Assembly: GCA_030998015.1 (NCBI GenBank)
Contig: JARWMV010000068.1
Location: 19,931-83,930 of the forward strand
DNA length: 64,000 nucleotides
Direction: 5' to 3'
From: Ceratorhiza oryzae-sativae
Lineage: Eukaryota > Basidiomycota > Agaricomycetes > Cantharellales > Ceratobasidiaceae
Position 1 is the stretch's first letter. Each line of letters opens with the position of its first letter. A program made the translations under genes and the position numbers. Positions 12,569-21,042 of the stretch are shown here, piece by piece. The notes under the pieces were generated by a model. It saw only the letters and a list, made by a program, of their open reading frames with translations. It was not told the origin of the DNA and did not search any database.

Positions 12569-13305
12569 TCAGTGGAATTCCTTTACTTGTTCAGGGGCAT
12601 TCTTGAGTTTGGCTTTGGGTAACCATAGGTTTTCTTCTGGTCCATAGCCTTTCCACTTGATGTGATACTCCAATCTCCTTCCAACCTTTTGAGAGTCCAG
12701 GACTTCTTCAACTTCAAATTCTTCTTCACCATCAGGAGTGACCACCAGTGGAACAGGTATAGGTTGCCAGTTATAGTCATCTACTGGTTTTGGGAACAGG
12801 AGCAAAGTGTGGAATACCAGATGAACCTTCATGGAGTTGGGTAATTCCAGTTTGAAAGCATGTTTTCCAATTTGTTCCAGTACTTTGTATGGTCCAAAAC
12901 ACCTGTTATCCAATTTCTTAGAAGGGCATATGGTTTTGATATTTGAGCTGTCTAAGAAAACCTTTGATCCAACTTTGATCTTGGGTGCTTCACAATGCTT
13001 CTGATTATAATATTTGGAGTATGTTCAGTTGGCAATTGTTAGAGCAGCCTTGGCCTCTTCTTGAATTTCTTTGAGGTGTTTGGTGTATTGATTGGCAGCA
13101 GGTACCTGGCTTTCTCTGGTATTACCCACAGTGAAATCTGGGTTGTAACCATAGCAGGCAAATAACAGCAAGTAGTTTTATCCTGAGTGCTTCCCATTAT
13201 TATATGCAAATTCCACCATAGGCAATGCTGCTACCCAATCCATCTGTCTATGATTTATGTAGTGACAAAGGTATATTTCAACAAATTGGTTTAGTCTTTT
13301 GCTTT
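12569..13305 (-). pseudogene. Gypsy GX integrase C-part and chromodomain
   Basis: The 12569-12913 frame reads the integrase C-terminal SH3-like region (GPYKVLEQIGKHAFKLELP) and a chromodomain (EVEEVLDSQ... then YHIKWKGYGPEENLWLP). Chromodomains of fungal gypsy elements steer integration towards particular chromatin. Upstream frames to 13305 give the end of the integrase core (MVEFAYNNG). The core stops at the duplicated gcttt beside LTR-B copy 2, and its missing half starts beyond the same gcttt at 4010-4014. Confidence 0.85.
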
Positions 13306-14615
13306 TGTTCCAGGTCAGGGTACACTTGAATATCTAGAGCTTAAGAAAATGTAGATATGTTAGTATGCACTAATTGTATTCAATACTTCTTAGACTAGAG
13401 TAAGAAGGCTCAAAGTAGTTGCAATGCAATCAAGTAATACTCAAGGTAGTCTTAATCTTTCACAGTGTAAACTGACTAATTTATAGGTATAAAGAGCAAG
13501 ACTACTATGGTCAGGTTCCCTTAGATATCTTAAATGTAGTTCAGCCCTAGTTGCTTGGACTAACTGATACTAATCTTAATACTAGACTTAAGTGATAGCT
13601 TATAGGATAGATGGTGGGCTGCCTAATGCATGTACTTCCTCAGCTACAGGTACTTAGATTTCCTCTAATAGCTGGTACTTAATGTCATGCTCAATCAGGC
13701 AATAGTGTATCCTTATATATCTCTGTATATAAGATACAATGAATCAGACAGTATATAACTAATATGGTACTTTATTCCTCAGTACTAGTTATATAAGAAA
13801 TCACACACAGACAAGAGAAATAGAAAGAGAAAAAGGAAACCAATAACTGGTCTGGGTTGAGTAGAGGAGGGAAGGTGGTCTGGAAGGGCCTCAGAGGAGG
13901 TCCTTTTATACCCTGAGGAGGGCATTCCAGAGCCAAATAGATGCATACATGCCAGTGCAATCATCAAAAGTGGGTACTGCTATACTTGGGGTACACCCTA
14001 GCCCAGTATAGGATATGAGAGTAAAGACAGGGTGTGGATCAAAGGCATTGATGCATTTGAGACCTGCTATTGGCTTGTAGATCATATTATCATAGTATAT
14101 ACATGTAATGAATGGAGGCTACATCTCAGTGAGTCATAAAGTGAGTCAGAGAAGCTTCTGGATCAACTTGGAAGGCTCTCCTGACTCACTGGAGTCATTA
14201 GATCTTGATTGATGGTCCAGTAAGATTCTAATGATCTTCAGGCCATTCCAGTGTGAGGATCTGGTGGATTGCAACAATCTTTGGGCAGCAGATACCACCA
14301 AAGATTAGCTATTGATAGAGCATAAGATCACTCTGATGGAGTAAGTGGTTGCCAAGATATGAGCAGTGTGATGTTGTAATCAATATCTCCTGATGAGAGG
14401 AAATATTGCAACCTCTATATCTCTCTGAGTTCTTAAGATAAAATCACAATAAAACATGCGTTGGAGAGAGGAGATTTTGTACTATTTAATGGAACACAAA
14501 TAGTACAATTTCAGACACATACAAATTCATTTAATTTCAAGAAAAATTACAGAGGCATCACTTGAGGTTGGCAGGGCAGACTAAAATCATAGAAAAATGT
14601 TAGTGATCCAGAACA
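13306..14615. repeat. 1.3 kb LTR (family B), copy 2
   Basis: TGTTCC...GAACA termini. The left flank is gcttt and the right flank is attat, inside the G4 protease. Compared with copy 3 it has lost most CpG sites to TpG/CpA, most clearly around 14240-14380. Confidence 0.8.
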
Positions 14616-16598
14616 ATTATGGAATTTGAGCTATGACATGCCCAGGACCAGGTCATTTCCCAACATAAGCACTGAGAATCTTTCTGTGCTCCTGAATACA
14701 TAAGTTGAAGGTACAATAGTGGGTCACAGACCCCAGGTCAATTTCTCTTCCATCAATGACACATAGCCTTTTTGGAGTTTTTAAGGTGACAGTTGGAATC
14801 CTACATTGTCTGAATAGATCTTCATGTATAAATACAGATGTGGCCCCTGAATCCACCATGGCCCATCCATTAAATTTTTTCATTTGTATGCAGACTTATA
14901 TTTGGGGGTAGTGTGCAGTGGAAATGCATGGAAGAAGAACTGCAACTGTGATTGATTTCCTAACATCATACATTCAATTTCCTTGTTTTCATTTTCAGAC
15001 TGCACATTTCTCAATACTGCACCCAAAACTGCCCCCCTGGCATGGTTTAAGCTCATTCTTTTACCTACTCATTGTCAGTAGTTTCAACATCCTCTACAAC
15101 CACCTCATATCCAGACATTTTGGTGGAGGGGCATTTGGCAGCAATATGTCCACATCCCCCACAGTTGAAGCAGGTAATTGTCCCTTTTCCTTTTCCTGCA
15201 CTGTCTAGATCCATTACATCAGGGTCCTTAGCCTTAGCAGCAGCTGGGGGGTGGTTATCCTTTTTGATATCCTTGAAGGACTCCTGTATGTTGGTGCTGC
15301 TTCCATCATAACACATGTTTTGGACTGTAAATCCCTTGGCATTGGGCCCAATAGCTACAATTTGGCCTTTGACAGCCTTGCCATTCTTGATTTTGTAGAT
15401 ATGCTCCCCACTCTTGAATTTTTCTTTCAATGGGTTGCTTGGTGCAGCACTATTGCCTTTTTTTTGGAGGAGTTGCTGGTACTGGCCTTGTTTACCCCAT
15501 GGGATGACTGCTTGCTCCCAAATGAGATAAGGTGGCAATCAATTTCCAGGGCATGCTGGGTCCATTGGGCAAAGGTTTTGGTTTGGGGGTCATAGTATTG
15601 TGCCACCATGTCATCTGTCACATCTGTCATGGCCTAGACCATGACACAGATTTTATTATAATTTTCCTAGATTTTATACATCTCCTTTCTCATATTTTTG
15701 GACAAGTCCCATTTAATCAGATATACGCATAGAATTACTTACATGATCATGTGACCTTGTTGTTGTTTACATTCTGTTTGTACCTTCTGGAATATTCTGT
15801 TATGTGGTGCCATTCTTACATTGTATGATAGCCATCTTGCACCATATGTGTATTTGATATAGCTCATTGTATGAATATATAAGGGAGAGTCTGAGAGCCT
15901 TAAGCCTCAGAACTTGACCTCCTGTTGTATCCCCACTACTACCTGTGTGATTATTCATTGCATAGTACTTGCCCAGGTCTCTTTAGACCAAGTGCATTAT
16001 TCTCATACACCCTTGCACCTTATTGCACCCTCACTGCATGTCCTACCTTAGATGTCATCAGTACAGCCTCCAGCATTGTTGCCCATAGGCTTGTCATTGC
16101 CACTTAGGTGTTTGACATTACCCATCAGGTTGTAGCTCTGACAACATCCAAAGATAGACCATCATGAAATTGATCACACATGGTGGCATCATTGTAGTTG
16201 AGGCTGGTGGAATAGAGGTTGAAGCTGGTAAGGTAGTCCTGAACCATTTTGGAACTGCTTGAGTTTCTGACATTTGTTGCAGTTTTTTTCAGTTTGATTC
16301 AGGTCCATGTAGTGGGTAGTAAATTCTTGCCAAAATTGATTGGCATCATGTAGCCATGGCACAATGGACCTGGGGTTGAGGATATCATACTCCTTATATG
16401 AATTGACCCACTTGGCTGCTGACTCTTCCAAATAGGATGTAATAAACACAACCACCTGATTGGCTGAATGCCCACTCATGTTGGTGTTGATATATCTAGC
16501 ACATGCAATTCTGAACTAAATTGCATCTTCTTGCTTAGTGCTGTCAAACTTTTGTGGGGCAGCCATTTTTACTTTTGTAGTTGAAGCACTTGTAGGTG
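14616..16598 (-). pseudogene. Gypsy G4 gag and protease (broken, continues at 46685)
   Basis: The minus-strand parts match the G2 element closely. 14653-14883 is the retropepsin region (NGWAMVDSGATSVFIHEDL). 15065-15538 is the gag C-terminus with the CCHC knuckle CFNCGGCGHIAAKC. 15427-15630 and 16189-16479 are capsid-like gag, and the MAAPQKF block lies near 16560. A solo LTR (15625-16143) interrupts gag. Copia C2 separates this part from the gag N-terminus at 46685-47035. The protease is cut at 14616 by LTR-B copy 2, and the pol remainder is not in the window. Confidence 0.85.
15625..16143 (+). repeat. Solo LTR of the GX family in G4 gag
   Basis: A 519 bp LTR starting tgtcatggcctagacc and ending gctctgaca, flanked by the 5 bp duplication acatc at 15620-15624 and 16144-16148. 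Confidence 0.9.
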
Positions 16599-16704
16599 TG
16601 TTGAAGCGCAGTGAGTAAATGCACTCCAATGTATGACTTAGCACAGTGAGACAAAGTGGATTGAGCCTGCTAGAGATGAGTGGAGATAATGTTGCTGTCA
16701 ATCA

Positions 16705-17373
16705 TGTTGTGACCCTCTGGAGGCTCCCTTGTGGAGCACTTAAGTAGTGGCTACGTTTACGGTTTGGTGCTATGCAGTATGTATTTAGCATTCTAGTTAC
16801 AGTGTTTGCTATGGTCTATGGTGGTTGACGAGATAAAGCAAGCTGAGGCGTCCAGTCTTGCTTTATCCTCCTTATATATACCTGTGGCTGCGGTGGCTGC
16901 GGACGTATGATCTAAGCACACTCCACAGTAGGTGTAGGTTATGTACAGTACTACGGGTTAGGTAATTGTTTGTCTTAAGTTTGTGCGGCTCCGAATCTTA
17001 TAGAGCCGCGCGAGGTCCGAGGGGTAGGTGCTGAGGTCACGTGATCCTGCCGTAAGCGCCGAGATCACGTGACAACTCACTCCTCGCTCCAAGTAACATG
17101 GGAGAGAAATGCTGGAGCAAGTTCAGGGTAACAACCGTAAGCGCTGAGGTCACGTGACCCTTCTGTAAGCGCCAAGATCACGTGACAACTCGCTCCTCGC
17201 TCCAAGTAACAATGGAGAGAAATGCTGGAGCAAGTTCAGGGTAACCACCGTAAGCGCCAGCTAAGCGCCGAGGTCACGTGACCTTGTTTATGGCTTGTTC
17301 CGCTTAGGAAAAATGCCATAAATCTGTAGAAATATTTGGTTGTTTTGTTATGTCCGTTTGACAGGTCATAACA
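16705..17373 (-). repeat. G3 3' LTR
   Basis: 669 bp, starting tgttgtgacc and ending gtcataaca. It is longer than the 5' LTR because the roughly 110 bp unit containing two CACGTG palindromes is present once more. It is directly followed by the polypurine tract of G3. Confidence 0.9.
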
Positions 17374-17389
17374 TTATCCCCCCCTTTGG
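17374..17389 (-). promoter_or_regulatory. G3 polypurine tract
   Basis: On the minus strand this reads ccaaaggggggataa next to the 3' LTR, the usual primer for plus-strand DNA synthesis of LTR elements. It shows that the Rep module lies inside the retroelement RNA. Confidence 0.75.
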
Positions 17390-17438
17390 ACATGTCTTGG
17401 GGGACCTCGAGACATGGTTTAGTTCCTTATGCAAAAGG

Positions 17439-17567
17439 AATCTCATGCACCAAGGAGGTTAAGGGTGCTGGACTCGAACCAACGACCTTTCGGCTGATTC
17501 AGTATCGTTCGATGAGGTCAGGCTGAGTCAGGCTAGACCCCTTAACCTCTCCGTTACATGAGATTGT
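17439..17567 (-). other. tRNA-like hairpin
   Basis: Two arms of about 27 bases (17439-17465 and 17540-17567) pair with few mismatches. Between them the minus strand carries a perfect tRNA box B / T-arm (GGTTCGAGTCC) with a GTTGG/CCAGC T-stem and a weak box A (TAGCCTGACTC). The acceptor-like stem TTAAGGG/CCCTTAA continues into the long hairpin. I could not fold a normal anticodon arm, so I do not call a tRNA. It lies between the polypurine tract and the rep gene. Confidence 0.4.
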
Positions 17568-17682
17568 TTTTCTTTTCTTTGTTGTGGAGGTTATTTAGGG
17601 GTGAGGATTTGTCTGCTTCTTCTCAGAAAGCCCCAACCGTTTGGATGGGCATAGCAGAAGTTGTACAGTACCATAAATTATT

Positions 17683-18969
17683 CTAAGGGAATACAAAGAA
17701 TGGCTTTCCTCCTGCATACACCCATTCCACATTTCTTGATACCCATAAGTCCCCTTCTTCCCCCTCTATGTCCGACCAACATTTCATGATTGCTGACTGG
17801 CTATTTCCCAGAATGACTGTTGGCCGTACCTTCATCGATTTCACGTGCGCATACCTGCCTGTGAAGTCCGCCTTGTACTGGCTCAGGGCCTTGAGCAAGT
17901 ACTTCCCGTTCGACTGGACCATGTCATCCAGGATCCAAATGTCGGCATCTTCCGACAAGTTGCCCATATTCCACACATTGCACATCCGGCTGTGGCAGCC
18001 CTTGGATCGTGCATATGCCGTTTTCCCCGTTCCAGTTTCTCCTTCTATCACCAGGATGCGATGGCGCACCCCTCTTCCCTTCTTCTCGACTTCCTCAGCA
18101 AACCATCTGTCTGCTTGGTCAATGTGCTCCCGGTCTTCCGGGACCTCTAACTCCACAGGGATTGCAGGCATGCAACCCTGGTCTTCCTTGTATGTGTACT
18201 CGGCATATGCTCGTACCGAGTTCCACGTCGTCACCATCTGGAGGGGGCGGAGGTGCTTGAACGCCTGGTAGTACTCCTGTTTTGTTGCTGAGGCAACAAT
18301 CTCCATCCCATCCTCCAGGTCTGCCTCCATCCTTGACCTTTTTCCGCCCTTTCCCTTTACCAAAATCTCCTCCAACCTTTCCAAGGTCAGGTCCCCCGCC
18401 ATCAGGTCCTCTATCTCCTCGCCATTAGCTCCAACGTCCTTCCAAAGATAGTTGAAGGCATCCCTTGCTGGGTTGCCTCCTGATCCGTCCTTGAGGTCCT
18501 TCAGCAGGATGTTGGGGTGTTGCCCCTCGAAGTCCCAGAACCAGGTGTTCTGGGTGTTCCAGCTGCCCTTCCGCTCCTGACTGATGGAGAGGGCGTGGAC
18601 ATGGAGGGGCTGGGCTGGGTCGTAGTTCGGTTCCTCGGGGTTGTGGCGTTCCACCACCGCCAAAGTCGCCCAATGATTTGGCTGTTGGCGGCAGAACACC
18701 TCGTATCGGGCGACAAGCCCACTTGAGGGCTGATCGTGTAGCTTCGACCAGGTCAGCAGCACTGCCCTGGTCTGGACGCGGAACCGAGGGGCCAGTGCGG
18801 TTTCGGTTGGCTCTTTGGACCCTTGATCCATCGGTGTAGGCCGCATAGAAGCAGGTGAGGGGGCTCGGCTTGATACCAAGGGCACTGGCGATGGCGACGC
18901 CGACCTCTGCCCTTCGCTTGATCTGCTTGGCTGGGGTGTTGCTGCGTTCGATCCATTTCCGCTTAGCAT
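17683..18969 (-). CDS. rep: CRESS-DNA-type replication initiator (Rep)
   Basis: A 428-codon intact frame, ATG at 18969, with an in-frame stop two codons upstream. Residues 1-60 are Ser/Pro-rich. The HUH endonuclease follows with motif I AVLLTWSK (69-76), motif II HVHAL (123-127) and motif III FNYLWKD (Y174, K177), the tyrosine that nicks and joins DNA in rolling-circle replication. The superfamily 3 helicase has Walker A GETGTGKT (310-317), Walker B DIWILDDM (343-350) and motif C VILGNS (385-390). This is the layout of Rep proteins of geminivirus-like and other circular single-stranded DNA viruses, with all catalytic residues present. It lies inside retroelement G3, whose own pol is broken. 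It could be an endogenous viral gene captured by the retroelement or a CRESS replicon that landed in it. Confidence 0.88.
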   Translation of the reverse strand: MLSGNGSNAATPQPSRSSEGQRSASPSPVPLVSSRAPSPASMRPTPMDQGSKEPTETALAPRFRVQTRAVLLTWSKLHDQPSSGLVARYEVFCRQQPNHWATLAVVERHNPEEPNYDPAQPLHVHALSISQERKGSWNTQNTWFWDFEGQHPNILLKDLKDGSGGNPARDAFNYLWKDVGANGEEIEDLMAGDLTLERLEEILVKGKGGKRSRMEADLEDGMEIVASATKQEYYQAFKHLRPLQMVTTWNSVRAYAEYTYKEDQGCMPAIPVELEVPEDREHIDQADRWFAEEVEKKGRGVRHRILVIEGETGTGKTAYARSKGCHSRMCNVWNMGNLSEDADIWILDDMVQSNGKYLLKALSQYKADFTGRYAHVKSMKVRPTVILGNSQSAIMKCWSDIEGEEGDLWVSRNVEWVYAGGKPFFVFP

Positions 18970-19427
18970 CGTTTACAGTTTTAGAGGTATTTGGGGACTG
19001 GGAAGAGAGCATGAGAGTGCGGGTTATCTTGGGCCTTGTGCTTGTCTATATAAGCTGCAAGGTCCGTTTTGATTGTCACATGACTCCGTCTTGCATTTGT
19101 TGTGATCACATGACCTTATTTCGGTGATGACGCATCTCCGAGGGGTGCCCTCCCATCCGTTCCTCCGCGTCGGCCTTGATCCTCGCTACGCTCGGGGCCT
19201 CTGCTCCCCCACTTTGGTCGGTGCCCCCTCTCCGACCCCTCTGGTAGTTAGGGGATAGCGTATATTCACGTGACTAGGCTAGGTCATGTGATTCCTGTGC
19301 TTTGTTGTTTGTTTTCTGGCAGGTGGTCACGTGACTAGGCTAGGTCATGTGATTCCCATGCTTTGTTGTTTGTTTTCTGGCAGATGGTCACGTGTCTGTT
19401 GGTGTCACCTGACCAGTCCTTGTTTTG
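18970..19427. promoter_or_regulatory. Divergent intergenic region with tandem CACGTG repeats
   Basis: The region separates rep (minus) from gene X (plus) and presumably holds both promoters. A unit of about 60 bp (tcacgtgactaggctagg...tttgttttctggcag) is repeated twice from about 19266 to 19386 and partly a third time. Each unit carries the CACGTG palindrome also found many times in the G3 LTRs. I looked for a CRESS-type nonanucleotide stem-loop (TAATATTAC-like) and did not find one. Confidence 0.5.
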
Positions 19428-20053
19428 ATGTTTGTGCAAGTTATTGTGTTGCACCATGATTTTTTAATGTTTGTGGTTTTGTTGTTTTCCTTCCTCATCC
19501 CGTTCTTTACTATGCGTGTTATTTCCCTTAACTACAATCCCCTTGACTGCACCTGCTGGTCTCTCCCTGAGGGGGAGTACTGCGCCTACTGTGATGCTGT
19601 GTGCGACGCCTCCCTTGAAGACTTCTATCAAGGTGTTGGGGATTGGTTCTTCTGTGGGGTGCCAGGTATGTGTGTTCGTTCTTTGTCATTCTCACGTAGC
19701 TAACTTGTTCTGTAGAAGAGCGCATCCTCCTTGATGGTCGGGCCCATGAGGCCACCCTTGAGCGTGTCTGGGCGCTCGTTGATCAGGAGTACAAGTCCTT
19801 TGAGGAGCGGTCTCACCAGGCTGCTCTTGCCGAATTCTTCGAGGAGGGCTCTGCTCCCTTGTTTGATGAGGCTTCGCCCTTTGCAGCGTCTGGTTCTGGG
19901 TGTTTCCAGAACTACATGGCCGACCTCCCAGGGGGGGAGGCTCCTTGGCTGCAGCCCACTACCCGGTCAGTTGTTCGGACCAATAAGAAGGATAACAGGG
20001 GCAAGAAGCCCTATACCCGGCCCCTCAAGGGCAAACGTAAAAATAGAGAGTAA
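19428..20053 (+). CDS. Gene X, divergent from rep, one intron, unknown function
   Basis: Spliced model: exon 19428-19665, intron 19666-19715 (50 bp, gtatgt...tgtag, branch site gctaac), exon 19716-20053; 191 aa. A start at 19428 gives a hydrophobic N-terminal segment (about residues 13-27) that could be a signal or membrane anchor. A start at 19512 would omit it. Next comes a cysteine cluster (CTCWSLPEGEYCAYCDAVC), an acidic middle and a very basic tail (NKKDNRGKKPYTRPLKGKRK). AATAAA follows at about 20086. I do not recognise the family. Rep on one strand and a basic protein on the other across a shared intergenic region is the ambisense plan of many CRESS viruses, but X does not look like a known capsid protein. 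Confidence 0.6.
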
Positions 20054-20134
20054 AAGAAATGTATTAAGTTTGGTGTGTAAAAGAAAAATAAAACTCTTAT
20101 ACATTCGGGAGACAATTTGTGGGAGGCAAAGTGG

Positions 20135-20666
20135 TCATATGGGGGTTGGTTCCAACAGTGGCACCTCCTCCAGAGCTTCGACAAGCTCGTTTTCCCACTG
20201 GTCCCAGTCCTGTTTGGCTTCCTCCGCAGCTGGGTCCAGGGTGGGTTCCTTTATTTCTGGCTTGGCTTCTTCCTCAGCCACGACCAGTGATTCTAGGCTT
20301 GATGTAAGGCTTGTCATATCAGTGTCGTAATTGGTGTTTTTGTTTGGGTGCACCTTCACCCAATTTCGGAAGTCATTCATGTTTGCCTGCTTTGTCCTGA
20401 TAGCAGTAAACATCTCATCAGTGGTAGTTGCTTCGAGCAGTCCCACATACGGTGCAGCTGGTGTCAACTTCCATTCTTCCAGCAATGCCTTTGCCCGGCG
20501 CTCCACCTCCCAGTCCCCTCCGTCTGCCATTTGGCCTGTGGCCCTCCTCTGTTGTCTTGCTGCCTTGGTCACCACGTCGACTGTTGGTCCCACGATATTG
20601 TCGACACACATACATGGTGTTCTTAACAAGGCGTTTCTTGTTGTTGGCTTCCGGCTTCCATGCCAT
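20135..20666 (-). CDS. Gene Y, convergent with X, unknown function
   Basis: Proposed model: exon 20610-20666 starting MAWKPEANNKK, intron 20564-20609 (46 bp, gtgtgt...accaag), exon 20135-20563; 161 aa. The N-terminus is basic; the C-terminal third is strongly acidic (many Glu/Asp, ending in a Glu/Leu-rich tail). The 3' ends of X and Y face each other about 80 bp apart. No motif is recognised. The unspliced alternative has a stop in the first frame and no ATG in the second, which is why I prefer splicing, but the acceptor is weak. It may belong to the retroelement or to the Rep module. Confidence 0.4.
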
Positions 20667-20676
20667 GTCAGGACCC

Positions 20677-21042
20677 CTAACCTGGGATCCAGGTACTTGT
20701 CATGTCAATCCAGTTCCTTTCATCCCTTAACTTCTTTGGGATGTATACTAGGTTAGCCCCTGGCAACAGTCGTTCAGCGTACCTCTGGGCGTCTTCCACA
20801 CTGGAGCAGTACATCCCTGGTTTAGGACGATTTTCCCTGCCAGGGTAGGGTGCTGGCCGCCTGGTGGTGGGTGGCTGCTGAAGTGGGGCCACCTGATTTT
20901 CAGCAAGTGGGGTGTAACGGTTGGGATGTGCGACTGGGTGAGTGCGAAAGGCATGTGTTTTGGGGTTTCGCAGGTGTGTTGTGGTGCAAGTGAGGTGGTA
21001 GAGCAGGCTCTGGCCTTTCTTGGGTATCCTGGATGGCTCTTT
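20677..21042 (-). other. Open reading extension after the G3 pol stop
   Basis: After the pol TAA at 21043 the same frame stays open for about 120 codons to 20677. It is Pro/Arg-rich at first, then reads a compact block (MYCSSVEDAQRYAERLLPG followed by YIPKKLRDERNW). It has no ATG near its beginning, so it would need stop-codon readthrough, or it was fused to pol before a nonsense mutation. Function unknown. Confidence 0.35.

Noticed and set aside
2644..14615. LTR-B copies 1 and 2 as the two LTRs of one full-length element
   Set aside because: Their outer flanks (aaagg and attat) do not match, while their inner flanks do (gcttt), and the DNA between them is another element cut in two.
18425..19012. 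Alternative minus-strand frame (195 codons) with a basic N-terminus overlapping rep
   Set aside because: It could be a 5' exon of Rep or an overlapping gene, but the Rep frame has its own ATG and a plausible disordered N-terminus, and I see no convincing splice site. Kept as a shadow.
18970..19430. CRESS replication-origin stem-loop with a conserved nonanucleotide
   Set aside because: No TAATATTAC-like string in a hairpin could be found by eye here or near 17400-17700.
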